Shown one piece after another: positions 45,296-53,543 of a stretch of 64,000 nt of DNA. Positions within the stretch are counted from its first letter, which is position 1. Each line of letters opens with the position of its first letter. The position numbers and the translations under genes are program-made. The stretch covers positions 248,001 through 312,000 of the forward strand of contig JAIBBX010000002.1 of the NCBI GenBank assembly GCA_019694475.1, written 5' to 3'. Under the pieces are notes generated by a model. That model was not told the origin of the DNA. It did no database searches and saw nothing but the letters and a program-made list of their open reading frames with translations. This stretch comes from Parachlamydiales bacterium. GTDB lineage: Bacteria > Chlamydiota > Chlamydiia > Chlamydiales > SM23-39.

Positions 45296-46708
45296 TCACC
45301 CCACAGAATTTTCTAATTTTAAAGCCAATAATTTTTGCGCTTCTTGAGCAAATTCGAGGGGCAGTTCTTTGATCACATCTTTGCAAAACCCGTTGACGAT
45401 CAAGTTGATCGCATCTTCCCTCGAGATCCCGCGGCTTTGCAGATAAAAAATTTGTTCTTCGTTCATTTTGGAAGTAGACGCCTCATGCTCGACATGCGCG
45501 CCGCTTCCCGCTGTTTCGATATACGGGAATGTATTTGCTGAGCATCGGTTCCCAACGAGCATCGAGTCGCACTGCGTGTAATTTCTTGCGCCCTTGGCTT
45601 TCGGGATCATTTTGACAAGGCCCCGGTAGCTGTTGTGCGATTCATCGGCTGAAATTCCCTTCGAGATAATCGTCGACTTTGTATTTTTGCCGATGTGGAT
45701 CATTTTCGTTCCCGTATCGGCTTGCATCTTTCCGTTTGTAAGAGCCACAGAATAAAACTCTCCAACCGAACGATCTCCTCTCAAAATGCAGCTCGGATAT
45801 TTCCAAGTGATCGCTGCGCCCACTTCGACCTGCGTCCAAGAGATTTTCGCCTCTTCCAAACAGAGGCCGCGCTTGGTCACAAAGTTGTAAATCCCGCCCT
45901 TGCCTGTCTTCGGATCGCCCGCGTACCAGTTTTGCACCGTCGAGTACTTGATTTCAGACCGATCTTTCGCTACCAGCTCGACTACAGCCGCATGCAACTG
46001 ATTGGTATCATAAGCCGGAGCCGTGCAGCCTTCCAAATAGCTCACATATGAACCTTCTTCAGCGATAATGAGCGTCCGTTCAAATTGACCCGTTTCTTTC
46101 TCATTGATCCTAAAGTAAGTAGACAGTTCAATCGGGCATCTAACGCCTTTCGGCACATAGACAAACGAACCATCGGAGAACACAGCCGAGTTCAATGCTG
46201 CAAAGAAGTTGTCCCCAATGGGAACAACGCTTCCCAAATACTCTTCAATCAGCTCCGGATATTTTTTCACTGCCTCGGAAATCGAGCACAAGACAACCCC
46301 GGCTTCAGCCAGCTGTTTATGGAATGTCGTCCCCAAAGAAACTGAATCAAAGACCACATCGACTGCCACATTCGTAAGCCTCTTCTGCTCATCGAGCGGG
46401 ATCCCCAGCTTCTCAAAAGTCCTTAAGATCTCGGGATCGACCTCGTCCAAGCTCTCTAGGCGGGGTTTCGACTTAGGCTCAGCGTAGTAAGAAATTTCTT
46501 GGTAATTGATAGGAGGGTATTTGACATTGGGCCAGTTCGGCTCTTCCATTTCCTGCCATTTCCGAAAAGCCTTCAATCGGAAGTTCAAGAGGAATTCTGG
46601 CTCCTCTTTTTTGGCCGAAATAGCACGGATCGTCTCTTCGCTCAGTCCTTTAGGAAAGACCTCCGATTCAACCTCCGTGACAAATCCATATTTGTATTCA
46701 GTCGTCAT
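45296..46708 (-). CDS. sufB: Fe-S cluster assembly scaffold SufB
   Basis: 470 aa. Recognised by [40 protein letters not shown] and [15 protein letters not shown]; the end has [20 protein letters not shown]. It is the first gene of the minus-strand operon sufBCDS, which is the same order as in Chlamydiaceae. The start ATG is inside a clean 5' region divergent from the 99-aa gene. Confidence 0.97.
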   Translation of the reverse strand: MTTEYKYGFVTEVESEVFPKGLSEETIRAISAKKEEPEFLLNFRLKAFRKWQEMEEPNWPNVKYPPINYQEISYYAEPKSKPRLESLDEVDPEILRTFEKLGIPLDEQKRLTNVAVDVVFDSVSLGTTFHKQLAEAGVVLCSISEAVKKYPELIEEYLGSVVPIGDNFFAALNSAVFSDGSFVYVPKGVRCPIELSTYFRINEKETGQFERTLIIAEEGSYVSYLEGCTAPAYDTNQLHAAVVELVAKDRSEIKYSTVQNWYAGDPKTGKGGIYNFVTKRGLCLEEAKISWTQVEVGAAITWKYPSCILRGDRSVGEFYSVALTNGKMQADTGTKMIHIGKNTKSTIISKGISADESHNSYRGLVKMIPKAKGARNYTQCDSMLVGNRCSANTFPYIETAGSGAHVEHEASTSKMNEEQIFYLQSRGISREDAINLIVNGFCKDVIKELPLEFAQEAQKLLALKLENSVG

Positions 46709-46769
46709 AGAAATCGAAGCGATTTTAGCTCACCTCTCCATTCAGCGTCAACCAATTAAAGCTAAGCAA

Positions 46770-46798
46770 TTGTTTAATTCAACAATAAACTGTATAAT
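46770..46798 (+). promoter_or_regulatory. Candidate promoter of the 99-aa gene
   Basis: TTGTTT at 46770-46775 and a perfect TATAAT at 46793-46798, 17 bp apart, upstream of the ATG at 46819. Confidence 0.5.
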
Positions 46799-46818
46799 TA
46801 ACTTTGGGGATCTTTATT

Positions 46819-47118
46819 ATGATTAAACACCCAGCCCTGCAACTTCCAATTCGATCGAAATTGGACATGTTGAACGATATAGTTCAAATTGTTTGTTATC
46901 TTCACGAAGGGAATCGGAAGGAAGGGGAAAAGTACATCAATGATTTGAAACTGCGCGCGCTTTTCATGAATCAGGAGATTCAAAATTGCGTGTTAGTTTT
47001 TACAGATCAGGTGCATTTTCAATTTAATTTTGATCCTTGGCACAAGGTGACTTCAGAGATTCAGCATGCAGCCGACCATCTCATTGAAGAGATGGGCTTC
47101 CAGCCTCCCAAAGAGTAA
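46819..47118 (+). CDS. Hypothetical protein, 99 aa
   Basis: No family recognised. Starts MIKHPALQLPIRSKLDMLND; the remainder is helix-rich with the block REGEK-like EGEKYINDLKLRALF and a C-terminal HAADHLIEEMGFQPPKE. A promoter with a perfect TATAAT lies upstream and a GGGGAT site eight bases before the ATG. The stop codon is part of a GCAAAA-type repeat. Confidence 0.5.
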   Translation: MIKHPALQLPIRSKLDMLNDIVQIVCYLHEGNRKEGEKYINDLKLRALFMNQEIQNCVLVFTDQVHFQFNFDPWHKVTSEIQHAADHLIEEMGFQPPKE

Positions 47119-47148
47119 ACGCAAAATGCAGAATGCAAAACGCAAAAC
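47117..47148. repeat. Single arm of the GCAAAA-type repeat family
   Basis: About 32 bp of tandem ACGCAAAATGC / GAATGCAAAACGC units, nearly the same as the arms of the palindromic repeat at 39683-39783. No matching second arm follows within the next 100 bp, so this is a half element. Confidence 0.6.
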
Positions 47149-47220
47149 GATTCGCGGACAAATAAAATAATTAATCCACCAAGTTGCCTTTAACCCCTGT
47201 TCGGGTTATCCTTTCAGCCT

Positions 47221-48108
47221 ATGATGATGGCTAAATTATTCTGCTGTATAAGTTTTATTTCACAGGCATTTGCCGGCGATATTGAGGATGTCAAATCCGT
47301 TGCAAAGCAGGCGGGCGACCTCGCTTTAAAGGTGAGGAGCGAGGGCCTTGTTGCGCAAGATGTCGAACTTGCAAATGGAAAAAAAGTACGGCAGACAAAT
47401 GCAGATCTAGAAACGGGCCAGTTGATTGCCGATGAATTATCCAAAATAACCCCAGACTTCGGACAAATCTCCCAAGACTTAATGGACAAAGACCCAAAAT
47501 GGTTTGAGAAGCGCCATGTTTGGCTTATTAATCCAATCGACGGGACTAAAAATTTTGAAAAAGGAAGCGACGATTTCCACGTTCAAATCGGCCTCTTAGA
47601 TCAAGATCAACCGGTTTTGGGTGTGGTCTACTACCCAGCTAAAGATGTTTTCGTTTGGGCAAAACGGGGCGAAGGCGCTTGGATTGAAGAAGGCGGACTG
47701 AAACGGAGACTCATCGTAAAATTCCCGCAAGAAAACGTTTTGATCCAATCGAGCAGCTTTGAAAAAATTAAGCCCCTTTTCGACGAATGGGAATGGATAC
47801 CAGACCAAGTGATCGAGGAACATTTAAGTTCTACAACTCGACTTCTCAAAATCATCGAAGGCGAAGCCTCTTTATACATCAGTTTGGGCGCCTCCCCTGA
47901 AGGAACAGAAAAAAAGGGCGGGATTTGGAATTATGGCGCAAATGCTGTGATTGCTGAAGAAGCGGGATTGATTTTAAAAACACTCAATGGCCATCCTCTC
48001 GATTTGCATCGAGAAGATGCTCTTTTGGCTGAAGGCGTCGTCCTCACGAACGACGCAGATCTCTATTCCAAAGTAGTAGATACGGATTGGCATTTATCAT
48101 TCGAATGA
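47221..48108 (+). CDS. Inositol-monophosphatase-fold protein with lost metal ligands (probable pseudoenzyme)
   Basis: 295 aa, N-terminal signal peptide (first ~18 residues) and then an IMPase/CysQ-type fold. Family motif A is WLINPIDGTKNF where the first metal Asp of DPIDGT is Asn104; Asp107, Gly108 and Thr109 are kept. Motif B reads WNYGA instead of WD-x-AA (Asn237). The upstream Glu-Glu pair appears as Gln85-Asp86 in QISQDLMD. So three acidic metal ligands became amides or a shorter acid. This argues against normal Mg-dependent phosphatase activity, though the fold and substrate-binding parts are intact. The signal peptide suggests export. Confidence 0.7.
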   Translation: MMMAKLFCCISFISQAFAGDIEDVKSVAKQAGDLALKVRSEGLVAQDVELANGKKVRQTNADLETGQLIADELSKITPDFGQISQDLMDKDPKWFEKRHVWLINPIDGTKNFEKGSDDFHVQIGLLDQDQPVLGVVYYPAKDVFVWAKRGEGAWIEEGGLKRRLIVKFPQENVLIQSSSFEKIKPLFDEWEWIPDQVIEEHLSSTTRLLKIIEGEASLYISLGASPEGTEKKGGIWNYGANAVIAEEAGLILKTLNGHPLDLHREDALLAEGVVLTNDADLYSKVVDTDWHLSFE

Positions 48109-48819
48109 TGCCAGGCGCCCCCTCAATACCGCAACGTCCTTTTCCAATCTTGCCGCTCTAGCTTGTGATGCAATTAAAGCTTGATTCAGAACTCTAATTT
48201 GTTCTACTAGCTCTGCGTTTTTATTTGTCAGGTGTTCAACTCTATTTGTTAACGATATTTCTTTTGCCTTTCTGCTTTCCCGATATCTTCTGGCAGAGAT
48301 GGCGTTTCTTTCTCGTTTTGTTAATTCCGCTGAAGCTTTTTTTGTTCGTTTTCTGCTCGGAGAAACGGGTGCATCATTATCTAATTCAGCAGCTTTTCTG
48401 CTCTCTTTTTTTCTGGGACTTCTTCTTTGCGCATAAGGAGCTTCTTGAATCTCCTCTGCAGCTTGCAAGGATTGAGAATCTAATTCGACATGCCCATTTT
48501 GTTGAGGGGCTTGTCTTGAAGCCGCTAAAGCTTGCGGGACTCCATCTTCTTGAACCACCTCTTCAACTTGCGCAGATTGAGATTCTAATTCGACATGCCC
48601 ATTTTGTTGAGGAGCTTGTTCTGGAGCCGCTAACGCCTCCGGCACTACATCTTGTTGAGCCTCAGAGAAATTAGGAGGAGAAGCAAACAATCCAGCAAAA
48701 ATGTCTGAACTAGCGCTGACAGATCTGCCCAATGCTGGAGGTAGAGTTCTTGCGGGAGAGCTCAGTAAACGCGATGGAGACCATGCACCCAGACTTACAC
48801 CAGAAAGATCATAACTCAT
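48097..48819 (-). CDS. bZIP-domain protein (GCN4-like), candidate nucleomodulin
   Basis: 240 aa. Residues 1-60 are Ser/Pro-rich; 61-130 are two 35-residue repeats (QAPQQNGHVEL in both); 131-165 hold basic clusters (RRSPRKKESRK, SRKRTKK) that look like nuclear localisation signals; 168-236 form a bZIP domain. The basic region KRERNAISARRYRESRK has the invariant Asn172 and Arg180 (N-x7-R) and the first zipper leucine, Leu190, exactly ten residues after Arg180, as in GCN4. Leucines continue each seventh residue at 190, 197, 204 and 211, and again at 225 and 232. This is a eukaryotic DNA-binding fold. An AAGG site lies seven bases before the ATG. Host nuclear action is inference. Confidence 0.8.
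   Translation of the reverse strand: MSYDLSGVSLGAWSPSRLLSSPARTLPPALGRSVSASSDIFAGLFASPPNFSEAQQDVVPEALAAPEQAPQQNGHVELESQSAQVEEVVQEDGVPQALAASRQAPQQNGHVELDSQSLQAAEEIQEAPYAQRRSPRKKESRKAAELDNDAPVSPSRKRTKKASAELTKRERNAISARRYRESRKAKEISLTNRVEHLTNKNAELVEQIRVLNQALIASQARAARLEKDVAVLRGRLASFE
48430..48639 (-). repeat. Two tandem 105-bp repeats inside the bZIP gene
   Basis: Units 48535-48639 and 48430-48534 encode residues 61-95 and 96-130; the shared QAPQQNGHVEL core is almost identical at DNA level. This is a recent in-frame duplication in the linker region. Confidence 0.75.
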
Positions 48820-48901
48820 AACGAAACCTTCGAATTTAATTTTTTAACCAGAAAATTCTAATTCCAACACCTGATTTAAATCAATTAAACTCGACTCAGA
48901 C

Positions 48902-49750
48902 TTATTTTTTTAATATCTTTAAATTTGCACCTTTACCAAAGATGCCTTTGAATAGATCGCCTTTTTTAGCCAGGCGTGCGGGGACGTTTTTAATGGTAAA
49001 ATCTTCGGGAAGAAGTCCGTGCTTCACTTCATTCCATGAAAGAGGCGTTGAAACGGGCGCTTTGGCAAACGCGCGCACTGAATAGGGTGCAACAGCGAGC
49101 GCCCCTTTAGAATTTTGCTGCGTATCGAGATATACTTTCCGGTTTCTCTTCTTCGGATTGCGCTCTAGGGAGGTAATTTTGGGCAAAACTTCATTCACCA
49201 ATTTGGCAATTTCCATCGCGTAGTGGCGCGACTCTTCATAGGTGTATTTGCACTTGAGCGGGACATAAATATGCATTCCGGAGCCGCCTGATGTCTTGGG
49301 AAAATGAGGAATTTTGAGTTTTTCCAAAATCTCATGAAAGACAAGCGCTACATCGATGACAGCATCGAAAGAAATCGACTGCGGATCGAGATCGAGAACC
49401 ATGTAATCGGGTTTTTCGAGAGTTTTTACACGCGAATTGAAAAGATGCATCTCGATAGAGCCTAGATTTGCCGCATAGAGCAATGTTTCGACATTTTGAC
49501 CCAAAATATAGTGCACTTTGCGATTTGCATGCGCAATCGCCTTTGTCTGCACAAAATCAGGGACATCCATCACATCTTTTTGATAAAACCCCTCTTCTTT
49601 GACCCCATTCGGAAAACGGTGCATGACAAGGGGGCGGTCTTTCGTGTAGAGAAGAAGAGTTTTCGCCACCTTCGCATAGTATTCAAGCATCTCCCCTTTC
49701 GTGATCTTCTCTTTGGGCCAGTAGATTTTGTCCAAGTTTGAAAGCTTCAT
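48902..49750 (-). CDS. ligD: NHEJ polymerase/primase (LigD polymerase domain, stand-alone)
   Basis: 282 aa archaeo-eukaryotic primase-type polymerase of bacterial end joining. It starts LSNLDKIYWPKEKITKGEML, the usual start of LigD polymerase domains; the metal pair is in VLDLDP (Asp120, Asp122), with SGGSGMHIYVPL and DTQQNSKGALAVAPYSVRA following. It fills gaps at broken ends before ligation. The ligase is a separate gene just upstream with a 4-bp ATGA overlap, unlike the fused LigD of Mycobacterium or Pseudomonas. Confidence 0.92.
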   Translation of the reverse strand: MKLSNLDKIYWPKEKITKGEMLEYYAKVAKTLLLYTKDRPLVMHRFPNGVKEEGFYQKDVMDVPDFVQTKAIAHANRKVHYILGQNVETLLYAANLGSIEMHLFNSRVKTLEKPDYMVLDLDPQSISFDAVIDVALVFHEILEKLKIPHFPKTSGGSGMHIYVPLKCKYTYEESRHYAMEIAKLVNEVLPKITSLERNPKKRNRKVYLDTQQNSKGALAVAPYSVRAFAKAPVSTPLSWNEVKHGLLPEDFTIKNVPARLAKKGDLFKGIFGKGANLKILKK

Positions 49751-50643
49751 TCCCGCACCACTTTTTTCGCCGGTTTGTCATAGCGCATTCCTTTAAAAAT
49801 CGGATGGCGCAATTTCCCATCGCTTGTCCATTCGGTAAATTCCACTTCGCAAACCAATTTCGGCTTCACCCAGGTCACAGGCGTGTTTGGTTTCGGCGTT
49901 GTCTTGAAAGGGCAAACGGATGCGGTCACTTTTTTTAATTCGGCATACACATCCTCAAGAAGCGCTTCATTGAATCCGCCTCCAACGTGTCCCACATATT
50001 CCAATTTGCCCCGCTTATAAACCCCGATGAGAAGCGCCCCGAACCGCTTGCGGCTCCCCTTCGGCTCCGTAAAGCCGCCGATCACCACTTCCTGTCGATT
50101 TTTGGTTTTGATTTTCAGCCAGTTGCGCGTCCTGGCAAACTGATAAGTGCTATCTGCCTTCTTGGCAATGATCCCCTCAAGCCCCTTTTTTTCCGCTGCC
50201 TTGAAAAAGGCTTTCCCACGGGTCAATATATGCTGGCTATATCGAACGTGCTTCATGCCGCTGATGACTCTTTTTAAAATCTTTTTGCGCTCTAATAGGG
50301 GCAAAGATCTCAAGTCTTTCCGATTTAAGCTGAGAATATCGAATGCATAGAAATAGGGAATTCCGACTTTCTTTTTGTAGTAGTTTTGCAGCATTTGGAA
50401 GTTGGATTTGCCTGTTTTGTCCAAAATCACGATCTCGCCATCAAGGATGAATTGCCCTCTTAGCTTTTCAAGCTCTGCAACAAGAGTGGGGAACTTTTTA
50501 TTGAATGATTTTTTACCCCTTGAAATGAGCTGGAGCGATCCGTTTTTCTTAGCAAAGGCCCGATAGCCATCCCATTTAATCTCAAAAATCCACCCTTTCT
50601 CATCAAAAGGCTCATCGACTAATGTAGAGAGCATGGGAGTCAT
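49747..50643 (-). CDS. ATP-dependent DNA ligase (LigD ligase domain, stand-alone)
   Basis: 298 aa. Motif I EIKWDGYR places the adenylated lysine at Lys23; further motifs are ISRGKK, ILDGEIV (Glu70), EGIIAKKAD and WLKIKTKNRQEVVIGGF, and an OB-fold domain follows. It seals double-strand breaks together with Ku and the polymerase. ATGA overlaps on both sides (with Ku and with the polymerase gene) make a tight three-gene operon. Confidence 0.93.
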   Translation of the reverse strand: MTPMLSTLVDEPFDEKGWIFEIKWDGYRAFAKKNGSLQLISRGKKSFNKKFPTLVAELEKLRGQFILDGEIVILDKTGKSNFQMLQNYYKKKVGIPYFYAFDILSLNRKDLRSLPLLERKKILKRVISGMKHVRYSQHILTRGKAFFKAAEKKGLEGIIAKKADSTYQFARTRNWLKIKTKNRQEVVIGGFTEPKGSRKRFGALLIGVYKRGKLEYVGHVGGGFNEALLEDVYAELKKVTASVCPFKTTPKPNTPVTWVKPKLVCEVEFTEWTSDGKLRHPIFKGMRYDKPAKKVVRE

Positions 50644-51407
50644 GCCGATTTTCTCCGCATGCTTTTTTTCAAAAGCTCCATGATGTCCTTCACTTTTGGA
50701 GCAGGAGCCTCTTTTGCTTTTTTGATCGGGACTCCTTTCCCTTTTTTCTGGATGAGCCGTTTGACTTCTTTGGCATAAGTATCGCGATACTCTTTAGGGT
50801 TGAATTTCTTGGTTAGTTTTCGAATGAACTGTACCGCTAAATCGATGTCTTTTTTCAATAAAGGCTCGCGCTTAGGCAGATCAAGTCCATCTGGTTTGAG
50901 CAAATTCTCGGAAAACCGAAGCTGGATCAAGACGAGCGCATTGCCGTATGGCTTGATGAAGCCTAAGTGCTCTTTATTTCGAAAAACAAAAGTCCCGATC
51001 CCGACTTTTCCCGCTTGAGCAAGAGCAGCAGCTAAGAGACGATATGCTTTGGCTGCCCCTTTTTCAGGCTCCAAGTAGTAGGGCATTTCATAATACATGC
51101 CATCAATCTCATCTTCTCTGACAAAAGCGTCGATCTCGATGGTTTTTACTTTGCGGGGATTGGCTTTTTCAAAATCGTCATCGTTAAATACTACAAAGCG
51201 GCCCTTTCCCACTTCATAGCCTTTGACCACATCTTCCCAAGCGACTTCTTTGCCATCGCTTTCGCAAATGCGGCTGTAGCGAATGCGGGAAAGATCCTTT
51301 TTGTGCAGCAGATGGAATTTGATTTCATGATCGATGCTTGCATGATAGAGTCGGACCGGAATATTCACTAATCCAAAACTAAGAGCGCCGCGCCAGACCG
51401 ATTTCAT
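50640..51407 (-). CDS. ku: Ku protein (bacterial non-homologous end joining)
   Basis: 255 aa. The N-terminus MKSVWRGALSFGLVNIPVRL is diagnostic for bacterial Ku, and GYEVGKGRFVVFNDDDFE and MPYYLEPEKGAAKAYRLL are conserved. Homodimeric Ku binds DNA ends and recruits the ligase and polymerase encoded downstream. An in-frame TTG at 51425 would add six residues; the ATG is preferred because family members start with MK/MR-x-W-x-G. Divergent from the cysteine-protease-like gene. Confidence 0.95.
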   Translation of the reverse strand: MKSVWRGALSFGLVNIPVRLYHASIDHEIKFHLLHKKDLSRIRYSRICESDGKEVAWEDVVKGYEVGKGRFVVFNDDDFEKANPRKVKTIEIDAFVREDEIDGMYYEMPYYLEPEKGAAKAYRLLAAALAQAGKVGIGTFVFRNKEHLGFIKPYGNALVLIQLRFSENLLKPDGLDLPKREPLLKKDIDLAVQFIRKLTKKFNPKEYRDTYAKEVKRLIQKKGKGVPIKKAKEAPAPKVKDIMELLKKSMRRKSA

Positions 51408-51475
51408 ACCTTTTGCATAACACAATCTATTTTTTGTTGCAGTCTAGTTTCCAAATCGCAATAATATTTCCGCTT

Positions 51476-52432
51476 ATGGCAATACAACCCATTCAACGAG
51501 CTCAACAAGCGCCACCTGCTCAAGAAGCAGCAGCCTGCATGCCTCGTTTCATTCAAGAGGCATTTGAAAGCATTAAAAATTTTTTTTCTAAAATTGGTGT
51601 TGCTAACTTAGTCGGCTATTCTGTGATCGTACTCTCCGCTTATCTCTTTGGAGCTATGGCCGGAATCGTGACAGCTGCCATTTTTGGATTGTACAAAATC
51701 ATGGAATGCAGGACTGCCGTTCCTGGAGAACGAGTAGAAGTTTTACCTCCTGGAACGATCCGCTCTCGCTTCACTCAAAGGAACATCGCAGACAACGATT
51801 ATAATCTTGACGAGTTTCAGCAAGAATTCGATGAAGCAGTCATGCCGTTCAGGGAGCCGATCCCACGCCTTCACAATCAAACTTGCTGCGGGATCACAGC
51901 GGCACTGATCAATTTTTTCTACACCTACGGCTTCAGAGGAATGAATCCGTTCCGCCTGGATGCCATGCTTGCCAGAGGAATCCAGGTCGATGCGGCAGTA
52001 AGGGAGCGGGGACATTTTGGCGTTCGTAGAATCGATATCGAAGAATTCTTTGGAAATTTGAATCCGGATCACCTCCGGCACGTGGGATTTGATCCAGGCG
52101 TGCTCCCCATCCAACGGCCGAATTTCGCAGAGATGATCCAACAGCTCCATGCGCAAAGAGCTAACGGGCCGATCGCAGGCGCGATGTTTTGCCGCAATCA
52201 TTTCACAGGATTGTACATAGCTCGCGATCCAGTTGGAAGAATCGAGCAAATTTATGTTTCTGAATCGCGGAACCGATTCCAAGATGGCATTCGGTATGAT
52301 TCTGGGCCGAATCAAGGGGCAATGATTGTTCCTATTGGCAACACAATCGAAGAAGCGGCGGCGCATTTAACCCGTTTATACGGGAATGCAGCCGATGTCA
52401 CATTATATCCAATTTTTAGACCGCATGATTAA
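51476..52432 (+). CDS. Membrane protein with papain-like cysteine-protease motifs; candidate effector
   Basis: 318 aa. A hydrophobic hairpin at residues ~42-75 (VGYSVIVLSAYLFGAMAGIV) is followed by a domain with HNQTCCGITAALINFF (Gln135, Cys137/138) and, about 105 residues later, CRNHFTGLYIA (His242) and QIYVSESRN. Gln-x1-2-Cys at a helix start followed by a His on a strand is the order of papain-fold proteases, including some deubiquitinases (Josephin, C39-like). The third residue is not clear. The ATG at 51476 has no obvious ribosome-binding site; a TTG frame from 51413 would overlap the Ku promoter region. Function is inferred from motifs only. Confidence 0.5.
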   Translation: MAIQPIQRAQQAPPAQEAAACMPRFIQEAFESIKNFFSKIGVANLVGYSVIVLSAYLFGAMAGIVTAAIFGLYKIMECRTAVPGERVEVLPPGTIRSRFTQRNIADNDYNLDEFQQEFDEAVMPFREPIPRLHNQTCCGITAALINFFYTYGFRGMNPFRLDAMLARGIQVDAAVRERGHFGVRRIDIEEFFGNLNPDHLRHVGFDPGVLPIQRPNFAEMIQQLHAQRANGPIAGAMFCRNHFTGLYIARDPVGRIEQIYVSESRNRFQDGIRYDSGPNQGAMIVPIGNTIEEAAAHLTRLYGNAADVTLYPIFRPHD

Positions 52433-52434
52433 AA

Positions 52435-52457
52435 AACGCCCACTTGATGTGGGCGTT
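52435..52457 (-). terminator. Rho-independent terminator of the 312-aa gene
   Basis: Nine-bp stem AACGCCCAC / GTGGGCGTT with loop TTGAT. Read on the minus strand it is followed by a T6 run (A-run at 52431-52436 on the plus strand), so it ends the transcript of the gene at 52468-53406. It also lies just past the stop of the convergent gene. Confidence 0.8.
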
Positions 52458-52467
52458 ATCAGATTGA

Positions 52468-53406
52468 TTAAGCAGCAGGTGCTGCTGTTGGAAGTTTTTG
52501 AGCTCTGATTTCTTGGATCAGCTCTTGTAGTTGTTGATCGGGAGCGCCTTTTACAGTCACTTTTACCGAACCATCTTTGAGTTTTTTCTGCGTTACTTCC
52601 ATTCCTGGTTTTGGATCGATATGGAAGTGCACGTTATTGTGGACTGTATTTGTGTTGTTCGCGCTATTGATTACATTCACCGCACCAGAACCTTTCCAGT
52701 ATCTGTATGCCAAATACGCCGTGGTGAGCATTCCAACTGCGCCAAGGGCCATTTGCCCATAAGATAATTGGCTAGCTACAAATCCAAACGCACCCTTTGC
52801 TGCGCCGAATGCGCCTTGAGCTGCGCCCTTTGCTGCGCCGAACGCGCCTTGAGCCGCTCCTTGCGCTGATGAATAGAATCCAGAGAAGAAACTTCCGCCA
52901 GTTGCGCCGGCAGTTCCTGCTGCACCAGCAGCACCCGCTGTCTCTCCTGCGAATGGAAGAGCAAGTCTTGCTGCCTGGCAGACCGGCTCAGCTGTTTCAG
53001 GTGGCACTCTTGATACAAGAGCTACAGCTTTAGACATACCGTTAGCCACTGCAACTGGGATGCTTGATGCAAAAGCTACGGCTTTAGACATACCCTCAGC
53101 TGCCGAAGCTGGGAGGCTTGATACCAGGGTCAACGCGTTAGACATCATACCGTGAGTTGCGGGACATGTGCCCATTGCTGATGATTGAGTTACTGTGGCG
53201 ACCACTTGTTCGGTGGCATGCATTCCTGCTGCGGCTATTACTGGACTTGCAACAGTTTGTACGGCTTTTGTCACCTGAGAAATGCTTGGCTGATCGTCGA
53301 CACGTTCAACTTTCTTGTTACCCCATACTAAATTATAGAGTGATGCTACAGCACAGAAAAGCGCATATTTATAAAAACCGCTTCCCGAATCAACCGACTT
53401 TATCAT
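52468..53406 (-). CDS. Ala-rich repeat protein with C-terminal membrane segment, hypothetical
   Basis: 312 aa. A hydrophobic N-terminal stretch (YKYALFCAVASLYNLVW) is followed by three ~18-residue repeats containing MSNALTLVSSLP, MSKAVAFASSIP and MSKAVALVSRVP, a Gly/Ala segment with repeats of AAQGAFGAAKG, one membrane helix (MALGAVGMLTTAYLAYRYW) and a polar tail with HNNVHFHIDPKPGMEV. No family recognised; it may be membrane-associated or secreted. A strong AAAAAGGAG site precedes the ATG. Confidence 0.55.
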   Translation of the reverse strand: MIKSVDSGSGFYKYALFCAVASLYNLVWGNKKVERVDDQPSISQVTKAVQTVASPVIAAAGMHATEQVVATVTQSSAMGTCPATHGMMSNALTLVSSLPASAAEGMSKAVAFASSIPVAVANGMSKAVALVSRVPPETAEPVCQAARLALPFAGETAGAAGAAGTAGATGGSFFSGFYSSAQGAAQGAFGAAKGAAQGAFGAAKGAFGFVASQLSYGQMALGAVGMLTTAYLAYRYWKGSGAVNVINSANNTNTVHNNVHFHIDPKPGMEVTQKKLKDGSVKVTVKGAPDQQLQELIQEIRAQKLPTAAPAA

Positions 53407-53453
53407 TTCTTACTCCTTTTTTATACAAACCCCTGCTTTTCGGCGGGGCCGTT

Positions 53454-53482
53454 AGTATGCCATTAATTTACGCAAACCACAA
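53454..53482 (-). promoter_or_regulatory. Candidate promoter of the 312-aa gene
   Basis: On the minus strand TTGTGG (53482-53477) and CATACT (53459-53454) are 17 bp apart. A GC hairpin (CCCCGC / GCaGGGG) lies between this promoter and the start codon. Confidence 0.4.
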
Positions 53483-53543
53483 GACGTAGAAATCATTTTA
53501 AATTAAAGATAAACAAGATATGTTTTAAATTTTTTACAGGACG

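Noticed and set aside
48225..48674. A 149-aa leucine-rich open frame on the plus strand inside the bZIP gene
   Set aside because: It is antisense to the repeat and bZIP region, has no ribosome-binding site, and its repeats just mirror the DNA duplication.
52776..53033. Overlapping open frames on both strands in the Ala-rich repeat protein
   Set aside because: They arise from the repetitive GC-rich codons and have no start signals.
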